DNA of 64,000 nt from Desmodus rotundus (Eukaryota > Chordata > Mammalia > Chiroptera > Phyllostomidae): contig NC_071399.1 of NCBI RefSeq assembly GCF_022682495.2, positions 52,754,873 through 52,818,872 of the forward strand. The letters are read 5' to 3'. This document shows positions 54,881 through 64,000 of the stretch, in pieces (positions within the stretch are counted from its first letter, which is position 1; the number at the start of each line of letters is the position of its first letter). Both the position numbers and the translations under genes were made by a program. The notes below the pieces were generated by a model that saw nothing but the letters and a program-made list of their open reading frames with translations, was not told the origin of the DNA and searched no databases.

Positions 54881-56184
54881 GCATGTAGGAGTCCTGTCAG
54901 AGAAACAGAGTAAGAATCAGGAGACAGAGGTACAGAGGAAGAAGCAATAGAAGAATGGACCTCATATACTTCGAGAACTTTGTTGGGAGGAAGTTGGTGT
55001 TGTTTTATAGCATAGGGAAGCAAGCAGCCTTTTAGGCAAGTGGGAAAGGAGCTAGAAGAGGAACATGACTGAAGTGCCTAAATCCTGGGAAAAGTTGTGA
55101 TGCCCACATGAGGGATAGAGGTTATACAACTCTATTTCTTCAGAGCCAAGAATAAAGGAGTCAAGGAAGAGAAACACACCATAAAGGTTAACTGTTGTCA
55201 AGATGTGAGCTGGAATCTAGGACTAAAGCATGTTTTCTTTCCTGTTGCCCCAGGATACAGCAGCTGCCCTTTGTACAAAGGTCTTAGACATGCTGGGTCT
55301 AGTCTGGCTCTCCTCTTGCCCAGCCTCTTGCCCATGATGCCCCTTTGCCTAGATAGCTTTATTCATTTGCTTTCCTTTGCCCCTGCTTCCTGTACCAATG
55401 CCTTCCCACCCACCCCAGAACCTTGCCAGGCTCCCTTAGTTGCCCCTTCCTCTCCACCTTTCTTACTCTAGCCTTTTCAAAAGACTAGATAAGGACCTAG
55501 AAGACCACAAGCAGATAATGGGACAGGACCTCAAGAGTTTTGTCTGACCCAGCTGGCATTGCCTCACGCCTCTGCCGCAAGTGGGTACCAGCTATACCTG
55601 AGCTCAGAACAAAGCACATGCCGTTCTTTCTGCCCAGTCCTGCCTCTCCCTCTTACGCAGCCCCACCCTGGTGGACACTCATGCATGTGCATTCAGTGAG
55701 GCTGGTGCAGGCTGGGCACCACAAGCGTAGTGACTGAAGAAGTGGGAGAAAGGAGGACATTGTGGGGTGGCGGTGGGCAGCTGGGAGAGTGGGGCTGTTT
55801 TCATTTAATCTTCACAAGGAGGGCAGTGTGTGCACTGCAGCAAGTCAGAGAGGGTGTCAGGGGGCTGCTAATTGGATGCGAAAGCCATCTAATGACACTT
55901 CTGCTTTTTGTGTCACCAAGAAAGTGTTTCAAAGCCTTACATTTTAATTTCTTTACCAATAAGAATTTATTGAATATCTACTTTGTACAAATCATTAACA
56001 TGTGCAAACCACATTAAACTGTCCTCTAAAATTAGCTAAAGTGTATCTGGTCATAGGTATGATATTTTTAGAATTTTATAAACTGTTACACTAAAGTTAA
56101 AGTGGTAATTCATTTGATGTTATTTATCATTGTCATTTTTTGAATCAATTAAAGGAAAATATTTTATGACTTACAAAATCATAC
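54881..56184. other. Non-coding stretch, nothing recognised
   Basis: No gene is recognised. 55280-55460 is pyrimidine-rich and may be L2-derived. 55970-56010 resembles an L2/MIR terminus. Confidence 0.4.
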
Positions 56185-56490
56185 TTATTTTTATTCATTC
56201 ATTCAGTGAATATGTATTGAGCACTTATATACATTAAGCTTGGTGCCAGGGATATATCTGTACCTTTATAATAAAGTATGTTAAGTGGTATGAAGCAGGG
56301 ACTTTCAGAGCATGTAGAAAGGATGTGTAATCCAATATTGGATAGTTAAGGAAGGCTTCCTGGAGGAAGTGACATCTAAAAGTGAGCCCTACTGCTCATT
56401 CATGAATTAGACCAAGTTGGTTAGAAAGGGGAAGGGTGGAAGGAAAGTAATGCTACAGGGAAGAAACAGATTCTTTACAAATGCCAAGAG
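56185..56490 (-). mobile_element. L2 LINE 3' end
   Basis: Reverse-complement L2: ATTCATTCATTCAGTGAATATGTATTGAGCACTTATATACATTAAGCTTGGTGCCAGGGATATA, then GTTAAGGAAGGCTTCCTGGAGGAAGTGACATCTAAAAGTGAGCC. Confidence 0.8.
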
Positions 56491-56759
56491 GCAAAAGAGA
56501 GCTCTGCTGTTTCTTTCAAATGTTGAAAAGAACTGTGATATGAAGGGCTTAATACAGCAGTAAGGACTTTCCATGTTCACATCTTTAATATAGTGATAAT
56601 AGCAAGCAGTGAGCACATCATTTGATTGATTAATTAATCCTTATATCTCCTAGAAGGCAAGTGAGGTTTGATTATAACAACTTATTATCCTCTATCTTTA
56701 ATACTCTGATATTATGTCTTCAAAATTGGAGAGCAGATAACATTTTAAAAGATCAACTT

Positions 56760-56802
56760 CTTTTTTCATATATATATATGAAAAAAGAAATATATATATT
56801 TC
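56760..56802. repeat. 28-bp perfect palindrome with AT core
   Basis: CTTTTTTC, (AT)6, then GAAAAAAG (56760-56787) is its own reverse complement. A second shorter palindrome, GAAATATATATATTTC, follows at 56787-56802. Such AT palindromes can extrude as cruciforms and are typical breakage or indel sites. Confidence 0.9.
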
Positions 56803-57845
56803 ATATATATATAATCTTTTCTTTTTAAATGGATGTTGAAAGAGTGGAGATTCATAGAAGTGTTGATTGAAGTGGAGAGGGAGGCATTTTGAACAAGCTT
56901 AGAAATCTGACTAACCAGTCTGGCATCTTGAAAGATCTAGAAATTAACAGTTTCCTCCAGGGCGGAGTAAAGAAATCAAGCTGGAACAGGCTTTACCCTT
57001 TGGGGAGGGGTTGGGGATGAGGCTGGAAACTATTTTAAACACAAGGCTCTTATAATTTAGTTTTTAAAGCACAGCTTTGAATAAAGAAATCAAAGTGAAT
57101 AAACAATGGTAGGTTGAATTGCCTATTATTAGAATATGATATTCTTGCCTCACAGTCTGAAGAATATCCCATCTATGACTAGACAGTAGATTAATGTACC
57201 TACAGAGTAAACTTTCCTAAAGAAAAATTTCCTGTTGGAATCAGTCAGTGACTAGGCCACTGAATTAGTCATGTTGTTTAATTTGTTTAAGCATATAGTT
57301 AACAAGTTTAAAAGCTTTCCAAAGCTGGGATTAAAGGTCAAGTGTCATTCACATTGAACACCTATGCCCACTTCCAATAAGGTTTTTTAAATGAAATTGG
57401 TATTCTAATACTTGTCAGAATTAAAGTAGGTTGGGTTTCTCAGTAAATAGAGAGAAACAGATAGATTGTGACAGAAAGCTAGTGTTCTGCCCCACCATGG
57501 CTAGCCCTCCCAAATGTTCTTCAGGAAGAAAATACATATATATGGAAAGGGACAGTGTGCCTCTGAATCACAAAGAGGCTTTGTCCCAAACCATGATTTA
57601 GTCCATTGCTGAGCTGAGGTAGGCGGAGGCAAGCCTAGAGTCAGGAACCAAATCAGACCTCTGTTGCCCTTTCTTCCTTGAAAAACAAACTGGTCTTTCT
57701 GGCCTTCTTTCCTTATGACTCTAGTGGTGAGGAAAGAGCAGTCCAAGGAAAATAGTCCCCAACTCCACTTTCCCACTCCCCAATCTCTCCTTAATTCATC
57801 ATAATCCTGCTCTGTCCCTTCCAAACCAGAGAAGCCAGTTGTCAA
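56803..57845. other. Non-coding stretch, contains the template of a nearby insertion
   Basis: No gene is recognised. 57097-57155 is the source-like locus of the inverted insertion at 58332-58404. The minus frame at 57501-57872 has no recognisable domain. Confidence 0.5.
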
Positions 57846-57849
57846 GCTC

Positions 57850-58720
57850 ACCAGCATCCTCCATGTTGACACTTTTCAGTCCTCACGTAAATTAGCCTGT
57901 CAACAATACTTGACCTTTCAACAAAGTTGGCCACTCCCGGCTTTTAAAAACACTTCCTTCTCTTGACTTCTATGTTTATAAAGAACCACAGAATTACACT
58001 CAGTTTTTTCCCATCTCACTGGCCACTCCTGCTCAGGCTCCTTTGCTGGCTCCTTCTCCTCTGCTCAAACTGAATGCTGATGAGACCCAAGACCCGGTTG
58101 CACATCCCTTTCTCTTCTTCACTTATTCCTTCTTCCCAGGTACTTTGATTCAGTCTTATGACTTTGTAATGCAATTACATGCTGATGACATTGATATTTA
58201 TATTTCCAACCCCGACTCCCAAACTCCATTTTCATACATGCTCGTATGCACTTGACATCTCCTTTTAGATATCTAATGTTTAGATAACATTAATTTTTAT
58301 TTTTTTGATTTGAGAGAGAGAGAGAGATGGTAAGAATATCATATTCTGTGAGGCAAGAATATCATATTCTAATAATAGGCAATTCAACCTACCATTGTTT
58401 ATTCCATTTGTTATTCTACTTATTTATTCATTCATTGGTTGATTCTGGTATGAGCTCTGACTAGAGATCAAACCTGCAACCTTGGTGTATTGGGATAATG
58501 CTCTAACCAACTTCGCTACCCAGCCGGGGCCTCTAATATGCATATTAAATGTAACATATCCAAAATAGATTTCACCTATAACCTGTTTCCCTCTCATCCC
58601 CCTGTTTCTGTAACAACCTGACATCCCATAGCCATGGCCTTTCAAATGCAGGGATTTTTAAATTCAAGCTGTTATGTTTATATTTTTGATGGTCTAGTTT
58701 AGTTTTGTCTCTGCCCAGGA
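57850..58720 (+). mobile_element. L2 LINE ORF2 relic, split by a SINE
   Basis: The reverse transcriptase region of an L2 (CR1 clade). DNA phrases AAGCTCACCAGCATCCTCCATG, TCTCACTGGCCACTCCTGCTCAGGCTCCTTTGCTGGCTCC and CATGCTGATGACATTGATATTTATATTTCCAACC translate at 58043-58255 to the catalytic segment LHADDIDIYISNPDSQ (ADD motif kept). It resumes after the SINE at 58531 with CCTCTAATATGCATATTAAATGTAACATATCCAAAATAGA. Confidence 0.85.
58290..58530 (-). mobile_element. VES SINE carrying a 73-bp foreign insert
   Basis: The minus-strand VES head GGCCCCGGCTGGGTAGCGAAGTTGG (58530 downward) runs through GATCTCTAGTCAGAGCTCATACCAG to the ATTCATTCATTGGTTG part. At 58405 the SINE stops and a 73-bp block (58332-58404) intervenes before the expected GAGAGAGAG-rich end (58311-58331). 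The block is not SINE sequence (see findings). Confidence 0.9.
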
Positions 58721-60554
58721 AGAAATTAGTTTTGCTATGTGGCAAGTCCACCTATTCCTTCGTATCCAATCACTGATGGACTTGACCACTCCAGGCCCCT
58801 GAAATCCACAGCCACAATCTAACCTTATCTAGATCCATGGCAACCTCCATGAATCCTGCTGTCAAACCACACAGACCAGCAAGACTGGCCTTGTTGCTTC
58901 CCCCTCTGACTACCTTCCCACATAATTATAGAGAGCAGAGGTCTGTATCTAGAACTAAACTAAGAGCTTACAGTAGAAAGTTCAGAGACTGCTGATAAGC
59001 CACAGGCATTCCTACAGTGAATACCACTCAGACTCCTTCCTTGATCCTGGATTGGAATGAAGATGTTGACAAAGATAAGAATATAGTCAAAGTATTTATA
59101 CAAAAGAGCATGAGCTGGGGCAACCAATCTGGAAGCATATAGAATTAAAAATTAAAAAGCCAAAATTCTCACACACCATGACTGTTTATCTGAAGGTGGC
59201 CTACAGTAACCATGTAGAATTTACTGTCATTGGATGTGACCAGCAATAAGTAACAAGCAAGCAAGGCAGACAAAGCCAGATAGAGAAAGGAGAAAACTAA
59301 CTAGAAGACAGCGTTTTAATTTTGTCTGTGGAAATACTTAACATTATTTTCCACCTCATCTTCAAAAGGAAAGGTCTAAGCATAAATATGCATTCCAGTG
59401 ACATTTCTCTTTTCCTTCAGTGACACACTATTCCTACCAAGCCAAGTTCAAGCTCTTTAATATAGATTCAAGACCTTCAGTTTTTCAGCTTCACCATGCT
59501 CCCTTTTTAGATTATTATTTGCTCACTATAGTTCCCTGACTCTGGAATTTCATAAAGCAGAGAAATTTTTAATTTTGAAAGATCAATAAAGGTATGTTGT
59601 AGTGAAGAGCTGTCATTCAGCGCCCAAATCTTTGAATACCCTCTGCACGGTGTGACAGTCCTCCCCACTACAAGCCCTCCTTCCCATAGTCAAACCCACA
59701 GCCTCTCTTGTCTCTAGGCTTCAGGCCTGTGACTGAGGTTCGGCCAATATGACACACCTTCCAGGAGATTCTGATTTAGGCTTGTTCTGGAGGGAAGGGT
59801 CCAAGCATAGTTGTATGGTGCATGTGAGGGGCTGTGGGGGTGGCTTCTCTGTCTGAACAAGCTCCTGATTGTGGGAGAAGCAGCAGTTCACTTGGGAGGC
59901 CAGTGCTGCAACACGGTTCTGGGAGTAATACAGAGAGTTGATTTCTTTATCCTTTGTGATAATCTATCTATATTCCTTAATCCTTCTATGCTTAAATTAG
60001 CTGGAGAGAATTTTTTTGTTTGTAATCATAAACCTTGTCTAAGAGTTGCTTATTATTTTATTTTGACAATAGGAAGCATTTTAAAAACAAACAGATTTTC
60101 TTTTCAGTTAATTGGTATCAAAGATTCATGTCTGCTTAAGACTTTTGTTTCCCAGGGGACAGGGGAATGAGGAGGCCAAAGGGCAATTTTTATTCAGAAA
60201 TATGTAAACTGAAGGATACAGTGAAGTAAAACACAATCCCACATCTGTTCACAGATAGCTAATAAGCATGGCACCAGAAAACCTCCTTGGTTCCTCTAGA
60301 CAGGTTCAATAATGGCAAAGAACACGGGATTGTCACCTTCTCTATCTGTCCCTTGCTGCTCTCTGAATAACTCCTACCCTAACTTCTATGGCTAAACTCC
60401 TACAGAAAAGATCTCTGCTCTGAAGGCAAGTTGTCATTACTGTCTACATAATCTGTTAAACTGCTTCAATAGTTTAGTTACAATATTTTAAATTCATTAG
60501 TCTTGATGGTTTGGAATTTGTTTTTCATTAATGTCTTTTTCTCTAAGCTCATTG
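58721..60554. other. Non-coding stretch, nothing recognised
   Basis: Unique-looking DNA. The frame at 59811-60170 (119 codons) has no recognisable domain, splice context or CpG promoter. Confidence 0.5.
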
Positions 60555-60555
60555 T

Positions 60556-60655
60556 CTTAGGTAGAGCAAGAAAAGAGAAGAGACAGATCATAAGGAGAAG
60601 ACAGAACTAAAGAGGGAAGAAAGAAAAACACTGAGAAAGAAAAGGAAAGAAGGTA
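60556..60655 (+). repeat. Purine-rich tract
   Basis: About 100 bp nearly free of pyrimidine runs (AAGAAAAGAGAAGAGACAG ... GAAAGAAAAGGAAAGAAGG). A composition feature only. Confidence 0.7.
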
Positions 60656-62384
60656 TGTCAAATCTAGGGAGCATCCCAAACTAACTTCCCCTTTCTCTTT
60701 CATGCCCTTTCATGTTTGCTTCCAGCGGATTAGGCCCATGGTTCAATACCTGAAAAGAGAAACTACCAGTAAGAAATACTGAGGATAGAGGTGTGTTGAG
60801 AGAGTTTTCCTGATGCCAGCCCACTTAACTGTGGTAACTTCCATTTATGTTGGTAAACAGACTTTGATTTCATACATCTCACCTGAATAAAGCCAATGGC
60901 TGTACCTTCTCCTTGAGAGTGCCTTCCCTGATCCCTGGACCCAGGCTGAGGCCTCTTTACAAGCTCACATGGCAACTTATGTCTTCATTTTCATATTCAA
61001 CAGTGCTGTAAGTAAATAACTGTGCAGAAAGAAACTGTCTGCTATCACCATCATTTCGTAGTAGAAAAGTCTTTAATATAAAAGCATTTAGGAAGAGACA
61101 AACTTATTTTAAGAAGATATAAAATGTTTTTAATCATTTAAATGTATATTTTATGTAATTGTTTTTCATACAAGTTTGTTGACTTTGGCATCTTTATTGG
61201 ACACTGCAATAAGGAAGAAGAGCTCAAATGTCCGACTTATTCTAGTAGTGTGGTTTTAACAGACTCCCCAAGGATTTTGAGCAAATGGACACCATATTCT
61301 CACATTTCTGACCCAGAAATATTCTGGGTAAACTGACAAAGGCTAAGGAACAACAGTCCCTAGACGTTCAGCTCTGGTGCCCATCTTGTTCTTAGTGTAC
61401 CAGAGCTGCAAGAACTTTCTACGTGGAGCTGCCCAGCTCAGGCCTCTAATGGCCCTGTGAAGCCAGAAATCCATTTCAGAGGGATGCTGTGGACCAGAGG
61501 ACCCTGGGGATGAATTGGCTTTAGCCTACGGACGCGTAGTATTTGGAGACCACCTTGTTTAGTCCTTGTAACGATTCTTCGCACCTGCTCTTTTTGCTCC
61601 TTTCATGCTGGGTGTTAGATTTAGGAGCTTTTACTTTATTTATATATAGTTTAGAAGTGTTTAAATGCTTTTAATAACTTTTCATCTTTGTCAACCGTAG
61701 TGTTATTTTCCAATATAATTTCAGAGTTTAATTGAGGTATTTATAATTTACGTTGGCAGATGCTCTGTAAAGATCATAAAGCTGTTCTTAGTTTGTGCAT
61801 GAATAAAAAGTGGTTGTACCTTTTGTTGGAAGAAACAAAAACAATCTGTCTTAATTCCATATTACTGTGTGTTTTATTTTCAGTCTGACTTCTATAAGGT
61901 TCAAGTGACTTCTGTCAATTCAATAGAATTGACTCAAATAATAGGCACACCTTACCGATAGGATGGTATTTATACATAAATAGCTTTAATCTTAGATTTA
62001 TCAAAATGATTTTAAAGATCCTTAACAAATATGACAATTTTTAACAACTGGCAACTGTGTACCATTAATAAGAAGATCCAAAATATAATGATTGAATCTG
62101 GTATTGAATTTCATAATCAAATGTCTTGAGAGGAATACTTGAAAAATCATCTCAAAATATTATTTGATAAAATTCAACACCATTCCCATTTAATGCTCTG
62201 CATACTCTAGGACAAGAGTGAGACTTGCACCACTTGTAAAAGTGTATTAACAATAATAAATATCCCAGTTGACATTTGTCCACTAAGCCCAAGAAAGAAC
62301 AACTGCCCACTATTACTGGGCAAATATTATTAGACAAAAATACCCACTATTACTGCTATATATTTCTTTACAAAAATTAATAGT
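60656..62384. other. Non-coding stretch, nothing recognised
   Basis: Mostly AT-rich unique-looking DNA. A slightly GC-richer patch (about 61360-61600) shows no gene features. Confidence 0.45.
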
Positions 62385-62622
62385 AGCACTTGCCAGTGTG
62401 GCTCAGTTGGTTGGAGTGTTGTCCCATATGCCAAAGAGCTGGGGATTTGATTCCTAGGTCAGGGCACACGCCTACATTGTGGGTTTGATCCCTGGGCAGA
62501 GCACAAATGGGAAACAACGGATTGATGTTTCTCTCTCACATTAGTGTCTCTCTCACATTAGTGTTTCTCTCTCACATTAGTGCTTTTCTCTCTCCCTTCC
62601 TCTCTAAAACCAATAAACATGC
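62385..62622 (+). mobile_element. VES SINE, older subtype
   Basis: ACTTGCCAGTGTGGCTCAGTTGGTTGGAGTG..., TTTGATTCCTAGGTCAGGGCACACGCCTACATTGTGGGTTTGATCCCTGGG, then three tandem CTCTCTCACATTAGTG units (62529-62583). The tail is interrupted by the next SINE. Confidence 0.85.
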
Positions 62623-62838
62623 CCTGACTGGTATAGCTCAGTTGGTTGGGTATCATCCCACAAAGGGAAAGGTCACTGGTCCGATATCTGGTCAGGGCAT
62701 ATGTCTGGGTTGTGCGTTGGGTCCCAGTCTGAGCACATGAGGGAGGCAACTGATCGATGTTTCTCTCTCACATTGATGTTTCTCTCCCTCTTTCTAAAAA
62801 TAAATAAATAAAATCTATTTTAAAAAATAAATAAAACC
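62623..62838 (+). mobile_element. VES SINE nested in the previous SINE tail
   Basis: GCCCTGACTGGTATAGCTCAGTTGGTTGGG..., GGTCAGGGCATATGTCTGGGTTG, GATCGATGTTTCTCTCTCACATTGATG, and an (AAATA)n tail. AAAACCAATAAAC before it and AAAACCAGTAAAC after it form the duplication in the host SINE's A-rich tail. Confidence 0.9.
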
Positions 62839-62849
62839 AGTAAACCTAT

Positions 62850-63045
62850 TTTTTAAATTTAAAAAAAATCACTAGCAATAATCAGTTGTACATTAAAAAC
62901 CCTATTCATAATGGTAACAAAAGATATAAAATATCTAGGTTAAATATAAATGTGTCAGGTTTATATAAAAGAACTATACAACCTAGTTGAAGGATATTCA
63001 AGAACATGTGAACATATCTTATTCCGGCATAAAAATATTTAAATA
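62850..63045 (+). mobile_element. Old L1 ORF2 fragment
   Basis: ATTAAAAACCCTATTCATAATGGTAACAAAAGATATAAAATATCTAGG and AAAGAACTATACAACCTAGTTGAAGG correspond to the L1 ORF2 segment that follows the RT domain. Confidence 0.65.
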
Positions 63046-63330
63046 TTATATGTACAAATATTATGTTATATACTCACATATAATGAGTATATATGACATA
63101 TAACTATACAAGATATAACATATAAAGTATCTTATTTATTCATTATTGTATACATTTAATATTAACATACTACTATTATATAATTATTATATGACACATT
63201 TTACATTGGTATGTTACTGTTATATTAATATATTATGTGATATATTATTTTAATATATTTATGTGGTATATGTACATATAAAATCATATATTTAATATAT
63301 ATGTATATTATAATAGAATGTAAATTCTCC
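63046..63330. repeat. AT-rich low-complexity tract
   Basis: About 285 bp made of ATAT, TATTA and ACATAT permutations, expanded inside or next to the L1 fragment. No gene can be present. Confidence 0.85.
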
Positions 63331-64000
63331 CAGTTGATCTATAAAACCACTGCAGTTAGTTTAGTACCCACAGTTTACATCTATCTCTAGATGTCCCTAA
63401 TATATATAAAGGCAACTTATGGGACAACATAAACAATATGATGTCATATTTAAAACAAACAACAAAAATCTGTGGGTGTCCATATATACACGCATTAAAA
63501 AAAGGTTTGGAAGGTTGAAAAATAAACTATCAACAGGTTTCATTAATTGAAGAACAAGTTCTAAATATATAGATCAATGCAATCAATTAATATAACTAAA
63601 TCTGTACATGTATATATCATATCTAAATTATATATATCACACATGGTATATCACATATATAATCAACCAATAAATGGAAGTATCAATTTACTCAATAAAT
63701 GATGTACTAAAAATTTATGTTTACTAAATACACATTTTATAATATACTGAAAAATTGAAACTTCTTTAAAATTTCTTTCATTTTCAGATTTCTAAGTTTG
63801 AAATTTTTGAGGATTTCTTAGTTAATTTACTTAGTATATTTTGGTCATACAGGTAGATTTTAAGCTACTGATTGGAAAAAGAACCAATACTCTCAAAATG
63901 ATTAAAATAATCAGAACATTTTACATTTCTTTGTCATCTCCTTTATCTTTTTTGTTTTGTTTTGTCATGATGACAAAAAAGAAACAGACTAAGCATAAGT
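63331..64000. other. AT-rich stretch, possible L1 remnants
   Basis: Weak L1-like phrases (CTCCCAGTTGATCTATAAAACC at 63328; AGATCAATGCAATCAATTAATAT at 63572), otherwise AT-rich with more TATATA tracts at 63610-63660. No gene is recognised. Confidence 0.4.

Noticed and set aside
1..64000. CRISPR array, operon, phage or bacterial system
   Set aside because: No regularly spaced direct repeats or dense coding are present. SINEs, LINEs, CpG islands and a spliced exon show vertebrate nuclear DNA.

Overview
The window is mammalian nuclear DNA and very probably from a bat. It is AT-rich, has low coding density, and is full of LINE and SINE fossils. The decisive marker is a tRNA-derived SINE present in about ten copies on both strands. 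Each has a tRNA-like head (TGGCTCAGTGG A-box-like, GGTTCRATTCC B-box-like), a 'GTCAGGGCACATGCCTGGGTT' style body, a CTCTCTCC-rich end and an (AAATAA)n tail. This is the VES family of Chiroptera. The exact bat lineage cannot be read from the sequence.

Only one protein-coding exon can be recognised with confidence. The first coding exon of DGKH (diacylglycerol kinase eta) lies on the minus strand at 33975-34166, inside a CpG island (about 33.5-34.5 kb), and ends at a clean GT donor. On the minus strand the gene continues toward position 1, so 1-33974 is read as DGKH intron 1. A second CpG island (about 40.8-42.1 kb) lies 6-8 kb upstream of exon 1. It looks like an alternative DGKH promoter: it holds a perfect CArG box, a CACGTG E-box, and a minus-strand 20-codon ATG frame that runs exactly to a GT donor in the same phase as exon 1. 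Sequence beyond about 42.2 kb should be upstream intergenic DNA.

The rest is repeats. (i) 1-4 kb: a half-L1 tail, MIR, VES and an old L1 3' end. (ii) 5.0-11.9 kb: one nearly full-length but dead L1 with a 12-bp target-site duplication. (iii) 11.9-21.0 kb: two more half-L1s around old L1, L2 and MIR fossils. (iv) 21-33 kb: L2/MIR/VES fossils, two hAT-like fossils, and very short L1 tails with target duplications. (v) 42.8-50.7 kb: L2, MIR, and an old minus-strand L1/half-L1-like element into which two young, complete half-L1s inserted about 3 kb apart. (vi) 50.97-51.57 kb: a solo class-II-type LTR with a 6-bp duplication. (vii) 53.3-54.9 kb: nested SINEs, another half-L1 tail and a twin-primed (5'-inverted) L1. 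(viii) 56-64 kb: L2, palindromes, a SINE carrying an inverted templated insertion, nested SINEs and an AT-rich L1 remnant.

The two most notable signals are these. First, there are six copies of an ORF1-only L1 derivative (half-L1/HAL1 type), three of them with the 5' end and target duplications. The two youngest share an 88-bp tandem promoter duplication that an older copy lacks. Second, a 73-bp insert in a SINE at 58.33-58.40 kb is an exact inverted copy of a locus 1.2 kb away plus a second copied segment, the signature of serial template switching.
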